A DNA stretch of 64,000 nucleotides from Streptomyces sp. NBC_01214 (GTDB lineage: Bacteria; Actinomycetota; Actinomycetes; Streptomycetales; Streptomycetaceae). The translations under genes were made by a program, and so were the position numbers. The DNA is taken from positions 1,922,001 to 1,986,000 of the forward strand of contig NZ_JAPEOS010000003.1 of assembly GCF_026340975.1 (NCBI RefSeq), written 5' to 3'. The notes under the pieces are model-generated. The model ran no database searches and was not told the origin of the DNA. It saw nothing but the letters and a program-made list of their open reading frames with translations. Shown one piece after another: positions 41,496 through 50,813 of the stretch (the stretch's first letter is position 1; every line of letters starts with the position of its first letter).

Positions 41496-43610
41496 ATGAA
41501 TCGTGTTCGTCCCCGCGAACGCACGGGCCGCAGAGGCCTCGCGTTCCTGGCCACGGCCTTATTGGCCTGTGCCTCGACGGTGCTGCCGGTTGGCGCCGCC
41601 GCATCGACGGCCGTGCCCGCAGCCGCGGCCGCGCCGCCGAAGGCGAGCACCCTGTTCGACGACTTCAACTACACCAGCCCGAGCGATCCCGCCCTCGCTG
41701 CGCACGGCTGGACCGTGCGCAGCGATTCCGGCGGCCCCGGCCCCGGGACGAACTGGTCCCCGAGCAAGGTCAGCTTCCCCGACGACGCCTCCGCGCAGGG
41801 CAAGCGGTCGATGCTCCTGCAGGCCACCACCGACGGCACCGCCGCCGGTACCGCCCAGGCCCAGATCCAGACCACCCGACACAAGTTCTACTCCGGCACG
41901 TACGCCGCGCGCGTCCACTTCAGCGACAAGCCGACCACGGGTCCCGCCGGCGACCACCCCGCTCAGACCTTCTACGCCATCGGCATGAAGAAGCCAGACT
42001 CGCTGTACAGCGAGATCGACTTCGAGTACGTCCCCAACGGCGGCTGGGGTGACCTCGGCCCCTCCCTCTACACCACCGCCTGGAACTACCCCGCCGAGCA
42101 GCCCACCGACGCGGACCGGGTCTTCCGGAAGGACGAAGCCCCCAGGTCGCTCCAGGGGTGGCACACCCTGCAGATGACGGTCGACAATGGCATGGTCGCC
42201 TATTACGTGGACGGCCGGCCGTTCTTCTCGACGACCACGTACTCCCCGCGCCAGCTGATGACCATCAACTTCAACCACTGGTTCACCGACCTGACGCTCC
42301 CCGGCCAGAGCCGTACCTGGGATCAGAAGGTCAACTGGGTCTACTACAGCGAATCCGGCGCCATGAAGCCGGCCGAGGTCGACGCTGCCGTCAACGGCTA
42401 CTACGCGAGCGGCACCCACTTCGTCGACACCGTCGCCGAGAAGAAGAACCCGGAGCACGACTACAACGGAGACGGCGTCAGTGACGTCTCGCTGTTCTAC
42501 GACTACGGCCGGTCCACTGCCTCCGGTTGCGCCCAGAACGGCGCCAAACGCACCGCGCTGTTCGCCCTGCCCGGCAGTCCCGACCGGTCCGGCAACTTCG
42601 GCGGCGACCGCATGGAATCCCTGTGGGACGGCCCCTGTGAGCCAGTCAACCCGAAGTTCGTCACCTCCGGCGACTACAACGGCGACGGCAGGAGCGATAT
42701 CGCCGCGTTGTACGACTACGGCACTACCGGCTCCACCTGTGTGCACAACCACGTGGCGATCGTCGCGTGGCTGGCCGAGACCGACGGCACCCTGAAGCCG
42801 GCGCCCAAGCCGGCCTGGGAGAGCTTCTGCTGGGGAGCCGGCACGAAGTTCCTGACCTCCGGTGACTACAACGGCGACGGCACGAGCGACCTCGGCCTCC
42901 TGTACCACGACGGCGACGAGCGCCTGCGGCTGTTCACCATCAGCGCCGACAAGAACGGCAGCGGGTTCGGCGACCTGGTTTCCCGATGGGAGGGGACCAA
43001 TTGGGGCAGCCGCACCAAGTTCGTCGCGTCCGGCGACTACAACGGCGACGGCAAGGGCGACCTGGCCCTCTTCTTCGACTACGGAACTGACGGGTCCACC
43101 TGCGCCGGCGGCGCCCACCAGGCCATCTTCACCCTCACCGCGGACGCTGACGCCCGAGGCGGCTTCAACGGCGGCGGCAACCCCACGAAGATCTGGAAGA
43201 ACAGCTGCTGGGGGGAGGGGACGAAGTTCCTGACCTCCGGTGACTTCAACGGTGACGGCAAGAGCGACCTCACCCTGTTCTACGACTACACCGCCGGGCA
43301 CGTGAGCCTGTACACCCTCAGCGCCCACGCGAATGGCGACGGCGGCTTCAGCCTCCCGGTCGCCAAATGGGACCGGACCGATTGGGGTCCCGGCACCAGG
43401 TTCCTCACCACCGGCGACTACAACGGCGACGGCAAGAGCGACATAGCCCTGTTCTATGACTACGGCACCATCGGCGCCACCTGCGGGGGCGATGCCCACC
43501 AGGCCGTTTTCGCCCTCAGCGCCAGCCCCTACGGCACCGGCGCCTTGCAAGACTTCCGCAGGCCCTGGGATCACACCTGCTGGGGAGGCGGCACCGTGTC
43601 CATGAACTGA
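41496..43610 (+). CDS. Secreted GH16-type glycoside hydrolase with FG-GAP/VCBS repeats
   Basis: The 704-residue product starts at the ATG at 41496; an in-frame start at 41472 is less likely. After a signal peptide (RGLAFLATALLACASTVLPV) comes a concanavalin-like GH16 domain at about residues 50-330, with TLFDDFNYTSPSDPALAAHG and the catalytic triad motif YSEIDFEYVP (Glu173, Asp175, Glu177). The C-terminal half has about six repeats built on KFLTSGDYNGDGKSDLALFY, FG-GAP/VCBS blades with Ca-binding DYNGDG loops that form a beta-propeller. The fold predicts an extracellular beta-glucanase or agarase/carrageenase-like enzyme; the exact glycan is open. A strong terminator follows. Confidence 0.85.
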   Translation: MNRVRPRERTGRRGLAFLATALLACASTVLPVGAAASTAVPAAAAAPPKASTLFDDFNYTSPSDPALAAHGWTVRSDSGGPGPGTNWSPSKVSFPDDASAQGKRSMLLQATTDGTAAGTAQAQIQTTRHKFYSGTYAARVHFSDKPTTGPAGDHPAQTFYAIGMKKPDSLYSEIDFEYVPNGGWGDLGPSLYTTAWNYPAEQPTDADRVFRKDEAPRSLQGWHTLQMTVDNGMVAYYVDGRPFFSTTTYSPRQLMTINFNHWFTDLTLPGQSRTWDQKVNWVYYSESGAMKPAEVDAAVNGYYASGTHFVDTVAEKKNPEHDYNGDGVSDVSLFYDYGRSTASGCAQNGAKRTALFALPGSPDRSGNFGGDRMESLWDGPCEPVNPKFVTSGDYNGDGRSDIAALYDYGTTGSTCVHNHVAIVAWLAETDGTLKPAPKPAWESFCWGAGTKFLTSGDYNGDGTSDLGLLYHDGDERLRLFTISADKNGSGFGDLVSRWEGTNWGSRTKFVASGDYNGDGKGDLALFFDYGTDGSTCAGGAHQAIFTLTADADARGGFNGGGNPTKIWKNSCWGEGTKFLTSGDFNGDGKSDLTLFYDYTAGHVSLYTLSAHANGDGGFSLPVAKWDRTDWGPGTRFLTTGDYNGDGKSDIALFYDYGTIGATCGGDAHQAVFALSASPYGTGALQDFRRPWDHTCWGGGTVSMN

Positions 43611-43626
43611 CCGAATCCCGAGAAGA

Positions 43627-43661
43627 CGGCCCCGTCCGGCTCATCCGCCGGGACGGGGCCG
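43627..43661 (+). terminator. Hairpin terminator after the GH16/FG-GAP gene
   Basis: CGGCCCCGTCCGGC (43627-43640) pairs with GCCGGGACGGGGCCG (43647-43661) across a short loop, 17 bases after the stop codon. Confidence 0.8.
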
Positions 43662-43822
43662 AGTCGTATGGGGACTGCTCGTCAGGAAGAGCCGGCGGCC
43701 AGGACCGGGGCTCCACATCGACTGCTCCACTGGGACAAGGACAACGGGTCAGGTCAGGTCGGGTACGACGTTGCCCGGGCTGTCGAGCCACGGCACGTGA
43801 GTGCACTCGGGGGGAAGCAGCC

Positions 43823-44853
43823 GTGCCCACCACACCGGACGCCCCCGCCACCGACGGGCTCGTCGACGGTCTGCTCGCGGCTGTTGCCGAGCGGCTCGGC
43901 CAGCCACTGCCCGGCCGCCTGCAAGAGGCCTTCCACCGCGTACCGCGCCACCGGTTCCTGCTCGACAGGATCTGGCTACGCGACGGCTCTGGCGGCTACC
44001 GACCCGTGGACCGGGCGACGGAGCCCGACGGGTGGGGCCGCGGCCTACTCGGACGAGCCGCTGGTCACCCAGTTCACCACCGGTCTGCCGTCCTCGTCAG
44101 CGTCCATGCCGTCCATGGTCGCCCGCATGCTCCTCCTGGCCGGCCTTGCCGAACACCCTGCCCAGGGCCGTGTGCTGGAGCTGGGCGCGGGGACCGGCTT
44201 CAACGCCGGTCTGCTGTGCGCGCTGGTGGGTGACGAGCAGGTCACCACCGTCGACCTTGACCCCACCCTCGCCGCCGACGCGCAGGGGACCCTGAAGACG
44301 GCCGGCTGCGCGCCGACGGTCGTGGACGCGGACGTAGCCTTGGGCTGGCCGCCGAACGCTCCCTACGACGTAGTCCTCGCCACGTTCTCCGTCGACCACA
44401 TCCCGCCCGCATGGCTGACCCAGCTCCGGCCGGGCGGCCGTATCGTGCCCCTCCTGGACCTCCGCTTGGTGCAGCTACGGCACCCTCGCACTCACCGCCG
44501 AAGACGGCCGGGCCCAGGGCCGCTTGCACTCCTTCGCCTCCTCTATGCAGATGGCATGCCCTGACGCCGAGCCCGACTCACCGCTAGCCACGCCCGAGGG
44601 TGCCGCGAGCGCGGCCGGGTACTCGTCGACGGGGTTGTCTCCGTGGGCGGTCGCGGGCGGCGACCTCGATGCCGAGTTCCACGTCGGCCTCACCGTCCCC
44701 GGCGCCTCGTTCGGCTGGGACACCAGCGGCGAACACGCCCCCACCCGCCCTCGGGTCGACGACCCGACCACCGGCTCGTGGGCGGCCGTCGACTCCTGGC
44801 GGTTCGAGGACCGCTCCATCGCCCACCGCGACGACCACCAGCCGTACCGCTGA
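43823..44853 (+). pseudogene. Protein-L-isoaspartate methyltransferase-like gene, frameshifted
   Basis: It starts MPTTPDAPATDGLVDGLLAA with FHRVPRHRFLLDRIW, typical of PCMT-like methyltransferases. Near 44035 it shifts frame to AAAYSDEPLVTQFTTGLPSS and the SAM-binding motif GRVLELGAGTGFNAGLLCAL, then DVVLATFSVDHIPPAWLTQL. Near 44460 it shifts again to TLALTAEDGRAQGRLHSFAS, ending GLTVPGASFGWDTSGEHAPT … VDSWRFEDRS at 44853. Two frameshifts break the gene. The C-terminal methyltransferase extension found in these proteins is shortened by the IS5 copy that follows. Confidence 0.8.
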
Positions 44854-44879
44854 GCACCACACACTTCGGCGAACGGTGC

Positions 44880-44935
44880 CGAAGCAGGGGGGAGTCGGTC
44901 CATCTCGACGTAGGCGACCAAGACCAAGGTGCCTA
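44880..44935 (-). pseudogene. C-terminal scrap of a ParE/RelE-like toxin
   Basis: The minus strand reads LGTLVLVAYVEMDRLPP just outside the IS5 remnant. It parallels the end of the intact toxin at 33858-34118 (LRTVVMVAYVET). Very short, so tentative. Confidence 0.3.
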
Positions 44936-45691
44936 GGGTCTGCCGTCGCAGTGATCTTGGATTGTGGATCATGGAGTGGTGATACGTCGCCATGTACTGT
45001 CCGATGCCGAGTGGGAACTCGGAACTCGTGCAGCCGTTGCTGCCCCGTTCTGTGTTGGGGCGGCCCCGGTTGGACGACCGGACGGTCCTGAACGGAATCG
45101 TGTGGAAGTTCCGCACCGGGTTCGCCTGGCGGGATGTCCCTGAGCGGTACGGGTCGTGGGCCAGCCTCTACACACGCTTCCGCAGGTGGGCAGCGGACTG
45201 GACCTTCGAGCGGATGCTCCAGGCAGCGCAGGCAAACGCAGACGCCGCAGGCGATGTCGAGTGGCTGGTGTCGGTCGACTCCACCGTCGTCCGCGCCCAC
45301 CAGCACGCTGTCGGAGCGCGAAAAAGGGGCTCCGAAACCAGGCCCTCGGACGGTCCCGAGGCGGGCTGACCAGCAAAATCCCCCTGGCCTGCGACTGCTC
45401 GGCTCGCCCGCTCGCCTTCGTCCCGGCGGGAATACCAACGACTGCACCCAGTTCACCGCCGTGATGGAGGCAATACGGGTGCCCCGATTCGGGCCGGGCC
45501 GGCCACGCGTGCGGCTCCACCACATGATCGGCGACAAGGGCGACAGCTCGAAGGCCATTCGCGTCTGGCTGCGTCGCCCACACCATCCCGGAGCGATCCA
45601 TGCAGTGGCGCGGCATCGCCACCAGGTACTACAAGACCGCCCAACCTGCCAAGCAGCTGTCACCCTCGCATCGCTCCTGATGTGGGCGTGA
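44936..45691 (+). pseudogene. IS5-family element, frameshifted and deleted
   Basis: The leader and N-terminus repeat those at 37290-37608 (LDDRTVLNGIVWKFRTGFAW, YGSWASLYTRFRRWAADWTF, then VSVDSTVVRAHQHAVGARKR). A short duplication (GGAACTC) disturbs the start near 45020. After 45369 the remaining blocks lie in two other frames (GGLTSKIPLACDCSARPLAF, HHMIGDKGDSSKAIRVWLRR, AAVTLASLLMWA), and the catalytic-Glu region is deleted. Confidence 0.85.
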
Positions 45692-45796
45692 CACTTTGAC
45701 GACAACTCCTAAGGGTTGTCCCGCTATGACCTGGAGGCCCCTGTCGGGGTTCGAAAAGTGGCGATGCCGTGCGAGCAGTGTGTGTACGGTGCCGGA

Positions 45797-46389
45797 GTGA
45801 TCGACACTGATGGCGCTCGGTTGGGTGCGGAGGCCGCGAGGCGGTTGGCTGAGGCGGACTGCTGTGAGATAGCTCCAGGGCTCACGGATGAAGAGTTCAG
45901 CCGGATCGAGGCGACCTATGGGTTTGAGTTTTCCCCAGAGCATCGTGCCTTCCTGGCGGCAGGGTTGCCGGTTGCCTCACCTCCCGAGGAAGGCGCAACG
46001 TGGCAGCAGCCCTGGCCCGACTGGCGTCACGCGGATGTAGACGACCTGCGCCATCGGCTGGAGTGGCCGGCACGAGAAGTGCTGGGCGACGTCGCTCACG
46101 GCAGCTGGCATCCGGCCCTGGGGGTGCGTCCCGCCACCACTGAAGAGGCCGTGGAGGTGGCCCGAGCGGTACTTGCGCAAGCGCCGGACCTCGTTCCCGT
46201 ATACGCGCACCGCTTCGTACCTGTCGCGACACCCCAGGACATCCGGTCTTGTCGGTGTGGGGAACCGACATCATCTGTTACGGCCACGATCTGGCCGATT
46301 ACATCGACCACGAGTTCGGCGAGGTTGACGAGGATGCGCCTTGGGCTCCGCAGGCGTCCGTGCCGTTCTGGAAGGACTTCCTCGGCTGA
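45797..46389 (+). pseudogene. SMI1/KNR4 (SUKH) family protein, frameshifted
   Basis: From the GTG at 45797 (or the ATG at 45764) it encodes GLTDEEFSRIEATYGFEFSP, EHRAFLAAGLPVASPPEEGA, HRLEWPAREVLGDVAHGSWH and VPVYAHRFVPVATPQDI. Near 46240 the frame slips; the proper continuation HPVLSVWGTDIICYGHDLAD then YIDHEFGEVDEDAPWAPQAS lies in another frame and stops at 46387-46389. One indel separates it from a full-length SUKH protein of about 198 residues. Confidence 0.85.
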
Positions 46390-46429
46390 GACTGCCGCCA
46401 GCTGGCGCCGACGGTAAATGATCTCTGTC

Positions 46430-46508
46430 GTGCCCGGTGTGATCACGGCCTCGGAGCCGTCCTGGATAGCCCCATTCACGGGGCTGAGCCCGCGCTGCTT
46501 CGGCAAAC
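46430..46508 (+). pseudogene. IS5-type transposase N-terminal scrap
   Basis: The frame reads VPGVITASEPSWIAPFTGLS then PRCFGKLLT, a distinctive N-terminus of Streptomyces IS5-type (HTH_Tnp_4/DDE_Tnp_4) transposases. It is joined in frame to IS701 sequence. Confidence 0.65.
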
Positions 46509-47616
46509 TTCTGACCGTGCAGCAGTTCATGACGTCCTCGACCTGGCCGGTGGAGGACGTGTGGGCCCGGTTGGCATGCGGCGAGGCGGCACAGGTGTGG
46601 GTGGTGGACGACACCGGTTTCCCCAAGGACGGCACCGCATCACCCGGGGTGGCGCGGCAGTACTCGGGCATGTTGGGCAAGGTCGGCAACTGCGAGATCG
46701 GTGTCAGTGTCCATGCCGCGTCCGATACCGCCTCGTGCCCACTGTCCTGGAGGCTGTTCCTGCCCTCGTCCTGGGACGGGCCTGAGATGGCCGCAGGCCG
46801 CAAGGCCTGCCGGATCCCCGATACCGAGCACCACCCCCCGAAGTGAGAGCTCGCGCTGGAGATGCTTGACGAACTGGCCGGCGCTGGTCTGCGGCCCGCC
46901 GCGCTGGTCGCGGACACCGGTTACGGCGCGAACGCCGATTTCCGCCACGGCCTGGAGGACCGGGGTCTGGCCTACGTGCTGCAGGTCAAGAGCGAGATGA
47001 CCGCCCACGGCAAGGACGCCGAGCCTCACCGGCCTGCCTATGGCGGGCTTGGGTCCCGCCGGCTGCCCCGCTACCGCAGTCGGCCGGTGTCCTTGCGCGA
47101 GCATGTGCTGGCCGCGGGCCGGCAGCGGGGGCGGGCCGTGAGCTGGCGCAAGGGGTCGAAAGCGGCGATGAGCTCGCACTTCGTCCTCCTCCGGGTCCGC
47201 CTCGCAGGCCGGCGGCCCAAGCCCGCCGACGACGGCACGATCCCGCTCGTCTGGATGATCGCCCAGTGGCCCGAGGACGAGGCCGAGCCGGTGAGGTACT
47301 GGGTCTCGAACCTGCCCGCCGACATTCCCGCGAAGGACCTGGTCCGCCTCGCGAAGGCCCGGTGGCGGATCGAGCACGACTACCGCGAGCTGAAAACCTG
47401 CCTGGGCCTGGACCACTTCGAGGGACGCTCGTTCACCGGCTGGCACCGCCACGTCACCCTCGTCACCGCAGCCCACCTGTTCCTGACCGAACAGTGGAGG
47501 AACCCAAAAGCCCCTGCCAGGGCCTGACCCTCTACCAGGCTCTGGACCTCCTCCAACACCTCATCGCCACTTGGACCGGCACCTGCCCCACCTGCCGACA
47601 AACCATCCCCCAATAG
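46509..47616 (+). pseudogene. IS701-family transposase, nonsense and frameshift
   Basis: The frame encodes VQQFMTSSTWPVEDVWARLA, AAQVWVVDDTGFPKDGTASP (first catalytic Asp), GVARQYSGMLGKVGNCEIGV, then hits TGA at 46844 where a Trp codon is expected (PPK*ELALEMLDELAGAGLR). It continues in the same frame with AALVADTGYGANADFRHGLE (second Asp) and the Glu region LAKARWRIEHDYRELKTCLG. A frameshift near 47510 moves the end into another frame (GLTLYQALDLLQHLIATWTG), finishing at 47616. The N-terminal ~80 residues are missing. Confidence 0.87.
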
Positions 47617-47941
47617 CACCACGACACCACCTAACAAAGCACCACTAGACCTCCCACTGCTTCCTACGTCGAGCCGTATCGCCGTACAGCGAGACCCCCA
47701 ATTCCTCCGCAGCGAGATGCCGGAAGTGCGGTACGGGCAAGAGTAGGGCGAGGCGGATGGAGTGCGGTGCGCGTGTCCGCTATCTGACCGACGCCAAGGC
47801 GACCGATGGAATCGAAGCTCTGCGCTTCGCGTGCCTGACACGCTCCGAAAGATCTGGGGTGACCGTTCTTGACGGCTTCCTGGACCACCCAGAGATCACC
47901 CCCACACTGTTTGGCTGTGGCTGGCGCGAGCTGCGCATGGC
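47617..47941. other. No firm gene
   Basis: About 325 bases. A plus-strand frame from 47757 (VRYLTDAKATDGIEALRFAC) shows some coding character but has no recognisable family and overlaps the antisense of the next gene. Confidence 0.3.
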
Positions 47942-48877
47942 TCAGGGCCAGGCCTCCGGTTTCTTGCCCACTTCTGCGAGGAGAGTTCGCTGCGCCGGTG
48001 TCAGTGTGTACGCCGCGAGATGTTCCAGGATGGCGCTGATGGTCACACCTTCCTTCGACACCCAGTCGAGGGCGTCCTCTCCGTCTCGGCGCTCCCAGAT
48101 CTCGCCGTCTAGACGCAACGGCCGGCCGTTCTCATCCTTACGTGGCACGCGGACTTGGTGGACGGCGATCACGTTCCATTGGTCGTCGAAGACGGGAGAG
48201 CCGGCGCTTCCCGGTTCTGTGTCTGCCTGGTAACGGCAGGAGCCGTTCCCCCAGCTTTCGAAACGGCCGTCGAACGAAATCTCCTTCGAGCGGCCCTGCG
48301 GGTACCCGGCCAAGCTGATCGGCTCTCCGACGACGAGCTGAGAATGGCGGCTGAGCTTGGTCCAACCGAAGGACCCCCCTGGAGGGCCAGCAGGCCCGTC
48401 GCCCAGCAGCACCAGGGCGAACCCGAGGCGCCGGTCGGACATGTAGAACTCGTTGGCCATGAGGGGGTACCGCTGTGTGGACACGGCGGTACCGCCCAAG
48501 GCGGCGGGTCGCTCCTCGAACTCGGCAAAGGCCGCTTGCTCAGGTGTGAACGAAAAATCCACGGTGAGCAGCAGCCTCGGCGAGATCAGGAAGCCCGTTG
48601 CTACGGCCCGCATGTCCCCAGCCACAGGTACGCAAATACGGGCCACTGGTTCCACCGCACGGACGGCTCGGGACAGGAAATCCCAGGATTGCCGTGACGA
48701 GGCTCCGCCCGCTCTGGGGCTGCCTTCTGTAGCCGGGGGACGACCGTCGACATCTGATGGCTGGGTCGTGGCCTCAGCTTGGCGGGCCTGTCGCTCAGCT
48801 GCCGCTCGCCGATGCCGGGCGGCAGCGGCCTGCACCTGGCGCTGTCCCCATTGGCGTGCCTTCCACGACTGGTCCAT
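47942..48877 (-). CDS. Trypsin-like fold protein lacking all three catalytic residues
   Basis: The 311-residue product starts at the ATG at 48877 (MDQSWKARQWGQRQ) with AGGTGGG upstream. After a charged N-terminal helix (residues 10-60), the rest follows the chymotrypsin-fold pattern of actinobacterial trypsin-like proteins: VARICVPVAGDMRAVATGFL, ISPRLLLTVDF, ANEFYMSDRRLGFALVLLGD, ISLAGYPQGRSKEISFDGRF and DTEPGSAGSPVFDDQWNVIA. The TNHH segment that supplies the catalytic His is gone (LLLT then VDF at 105-107). The usual LDFALV Asp is Gly152, and the GxSGSP nucleophile position is Ala225 (GSAGSP). The reading frame is intact with no decay elsewhere, so the protein may bind instead of cleave. 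Confidence 0.78.
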   Translation of the reverse strand: MDQSWKARQWGQRQVQAAAARHRRAAAERQARQAEATTQPSDVDGRPPATEGSPRAGGASSRQSWDFLSRAVRAVEPVARICVPVAGDMRAVATGFLISPRLLLTVDFSFTPEQAAFAEFEERPAALGGTAVSTQRYPLMANEFYMSDRRLGFALVLLGDGPAGPPGGSFGWTKLSRHSQLVVGEPISLAGYPQGRSKEISFDGRFESWGNGSCRYQADTEPGSAGSPVFDDQWNVIAVHQVRVPRKDENGRPLRLDGEIWERRDGEDALDWVSKEGVTISAILEHLAAYTLTPAQRTLLAEVGKKPEAWP

Positions 48878-49308
48878 TCCCAGCCCACCTAGCTTGCGAT
48901 GATCGCGGTTGCTCCAGACCGTACAGGTCCGAGTTATCCGTGGAAGTGAACGGCCCGCGCGACATCGAGCGGATCGTGACGTACGGGATACGTACGCGGG
49001 TGGGCCGATGCGACTGGGTGATCTCCCGCTCTGCCCCGCGGTGTCGATCGACGGAGACCGTAGGCGAGGGGTCTGCTGACTTAATGGAAAATGTGCAGAA
49101 TTCCCTCGCATTGTGGATGTGGCACCACAAGGTCCGTACAACTCTAGCCTCGATCTTTCGTGACGGTCCGTCGGCTTCTTCGGCGGGCCGTTTCGGTTGT
49201 TCGGGTCGGTGGCGGGCACGCTGATGGCCCGGCTGTCGCGTCGGGTGGGCGCCGGATTCCACGGCTCCGGTCGGGGTGATGCTGCTCGCAGGGACGGGAA
49301 CGTGCTGG
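48878..49308. other. Intergenic region, probable promoter of the trypsin-like gene
   Basis: About 430 bases with no supported gene. It includes an AT-richer patch near 49077-49110 (TTAATGGAAAATGTGCAGAA) and an imperfect inverted repeat CGTACGGGATACGTACG near 48980, which could be an operator. The left end of the IS1380 element lies at its right margin. Confidence 0.4.
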
Positions 49309-50685
49309 TCAGTCGGGGTTTGGGAGAGCTTCGAGCCGCGCCAGCGCGTCGGTGATCACGTCGGTCCAGGGCCAGTGGCGTGCGAACCTCAGGTGCCGGC
49401 GGCGGGCGGTCGTGACGATCTGGGCGGCGGCGGAGAGAAGGCGGAACCGGAGACGGCGGGGCTCCCACCTGCGGATTTCGCCGGTCAGAGCGAGCATCGG
49501 CATCCAGGCCAGCAGGTCCAGGGCGAGCTGGACGATCTCCAGCCAGATCTGGTTCTGTGCGGTGTCGTGCAGGGGCAGGTTGCGCAGGCCGGTGGCCCGC
49601 GCGGCCCGAATGCGGTCCTCGGCTCGCGCTCGCTGGCGGTGCCGCAGCTCCAGTGCCGCGATCGGCATGTCGGTGGTGTTGGTGGCGAAGCAGGTCAGCC
49701 GCAGTCCGTCAGCGTCGGTGATGCGCAACTGGGCGCCGGGATGGGGCCGTTCCTTGCGGACGATCAGCCGCATTCCCTTCGGCCAGCCCTTGAGGCAGTC
49801 GCCGGTGATCTCGGCGACCCAGGCCCCGTCCCGGATCTCGCCGCCGGGCTCGATCGCTGCCGTCCAGGCCGGGGCGGGGACCTTGAGTACGGCCTGGTGG
49901 ATCTGTTCGGTGAGGGTCATGCCGACCGAGTACGACAGCCACCGTCCGCGCTGGGCGAGCCAGGCGACGAACTCGTGGGTGCCGCCGCCGGAGTCGGTAC
50001 GGATCAGCGTCCGGCGTCCGCGCCGGTACTTCTTCGGCAGTTGCGCCAAGGCGAGCCCAGCCGTGGTGATGTGGTCGGCGGCGGTGTTACTGCCTGCGTT
50101 GCCCGGTCTGAGCAGGCTGGCGACCGGCTCACCGCTCCCGCCGCTTCCGTGATCGACGAAGCCCATCAGGGGGTGGTGTCCGAAGGTCTTCTTCCAGGTC
50201 GCGGTGGCGTCCTGCTTCTCGGAGTGGGCCAGCACGAGCACCCCGTCCAGGTCCACGATCACCTGCCCCGCGGCATCCGGCGCCGCAGCGCCGGCCAGCT
50301 TCCAGACGCGCTCACGCGCTTCGGCCCGAGCGGCCCTTATAGCGGACAGGGCCTTCGGCCCGGCTGCGGCGAGGGCGTCGACGAGCCGGGAGACCGTCGG
50401 GTCGGAGGCCACCGGCCCGAACACGCCGGGCTCGGCCCGCAGCGTCCCGACATCCGCGAGGCAGTCCCCGCCCAGCGCGACCGCGAGGGCCACGTCCAGC
50501 AGGATCTTGCCCGGATCGTGCACCGCCCGCGGCCGTCGCCACGGCGCGAGCGCCGCCGATATCGCCTGGTCCAGCCCGGCCTTGCGGACCGTCTCGACCA
50601 GCAGCACGGCCCCGGCCTGTGACACCACCCCACGGCCACCGCCCTCGATGCGGACGCGTGGGTAGGACCCGATACGCTTCTTCAC
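49309..50685 (-). CDS. IS1380 family transposase
   Basis: From the GTG at 50685, with GGAGG about 11 bases upstream, the product is 458 residues; a longer frame reaches 50736. It is complete, with HDPGKILLDVALAVALGGDC, VIVDLDGVLVLAHSEKQDAT (first Asp), RRTLIRTDSGGGTHEFVAWL (second Asp), and the late QNQIWLEIVQLALDLLAWM region supplying Glu. The frame is uninterrupted, so the element could be active. I could not fix the terminal repeats or the target duplication. It abuts the start of the pentapeptide-repeat gene. Confidence 0.92.
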   Translation of the reverse strand: MKKRIGSYPRVRIEGGGRGVVSQAGAVLLVETVRKAGLDQAISAALAPWRRPRAVHDPGKILLDVALAVALGGDCLADVGTLRAEPGVFGPVASDPTVSRLVDALAAAGPKALSAIRAARAEARERVWKLAGAAAPDAAGQVIVDLDGVLVLAHSEKQDATATWKKTFGHHPLMGFVDHGSGGSGEPVASLLRPGNAGSNTAADHITTAGLALAQLPKKYRRGRRTLIRTDSGGGTHEFVAWLAQRGRWLSYSVGMTLTEQIHQAVLKVPAPAWTAAIEPGGEIRDGAWVAEITGDCLKGWPKGMRLIVRKERPHPGAQLRITDADGLRLTCFATNTTDMPIAALELRHRQRARAEDRIRAARATGLRNLPLHDTAQNQIWLEIVQLALDLLAWMPMLALTGEIRRWEPRRLRFRLLSAAAQIVTTARRRHLRFARHWPWTDVITDALARLEALPNPD

Positions 50686-50813
50686 CTGGGAAGTGCCTCC
50701 GGCGGTGGCAGGAACAAGGACCTCGACAATCCTCATTCTTGCTGGTCAGAGGCACTTCTCGCTTACCTGACCACCCGTCGGACAGCCCGCTTCATGAAAG
50801 CGCGAGGCTAGTT

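Noticed and set aside
41559..43574. A 671-codon minus-strand open frame opposite the GH16/FG-GAP gene.
   Set aside because: Its Val/Gly-rich repeats are only the complement of the DYNGDG repeats; no start signal or family.
42430..43600. Tandem DNA repeats.
   Set aside because: They are diverged protein-level FG-GAP repeats of about 75 residues, not a DNA repeat array.
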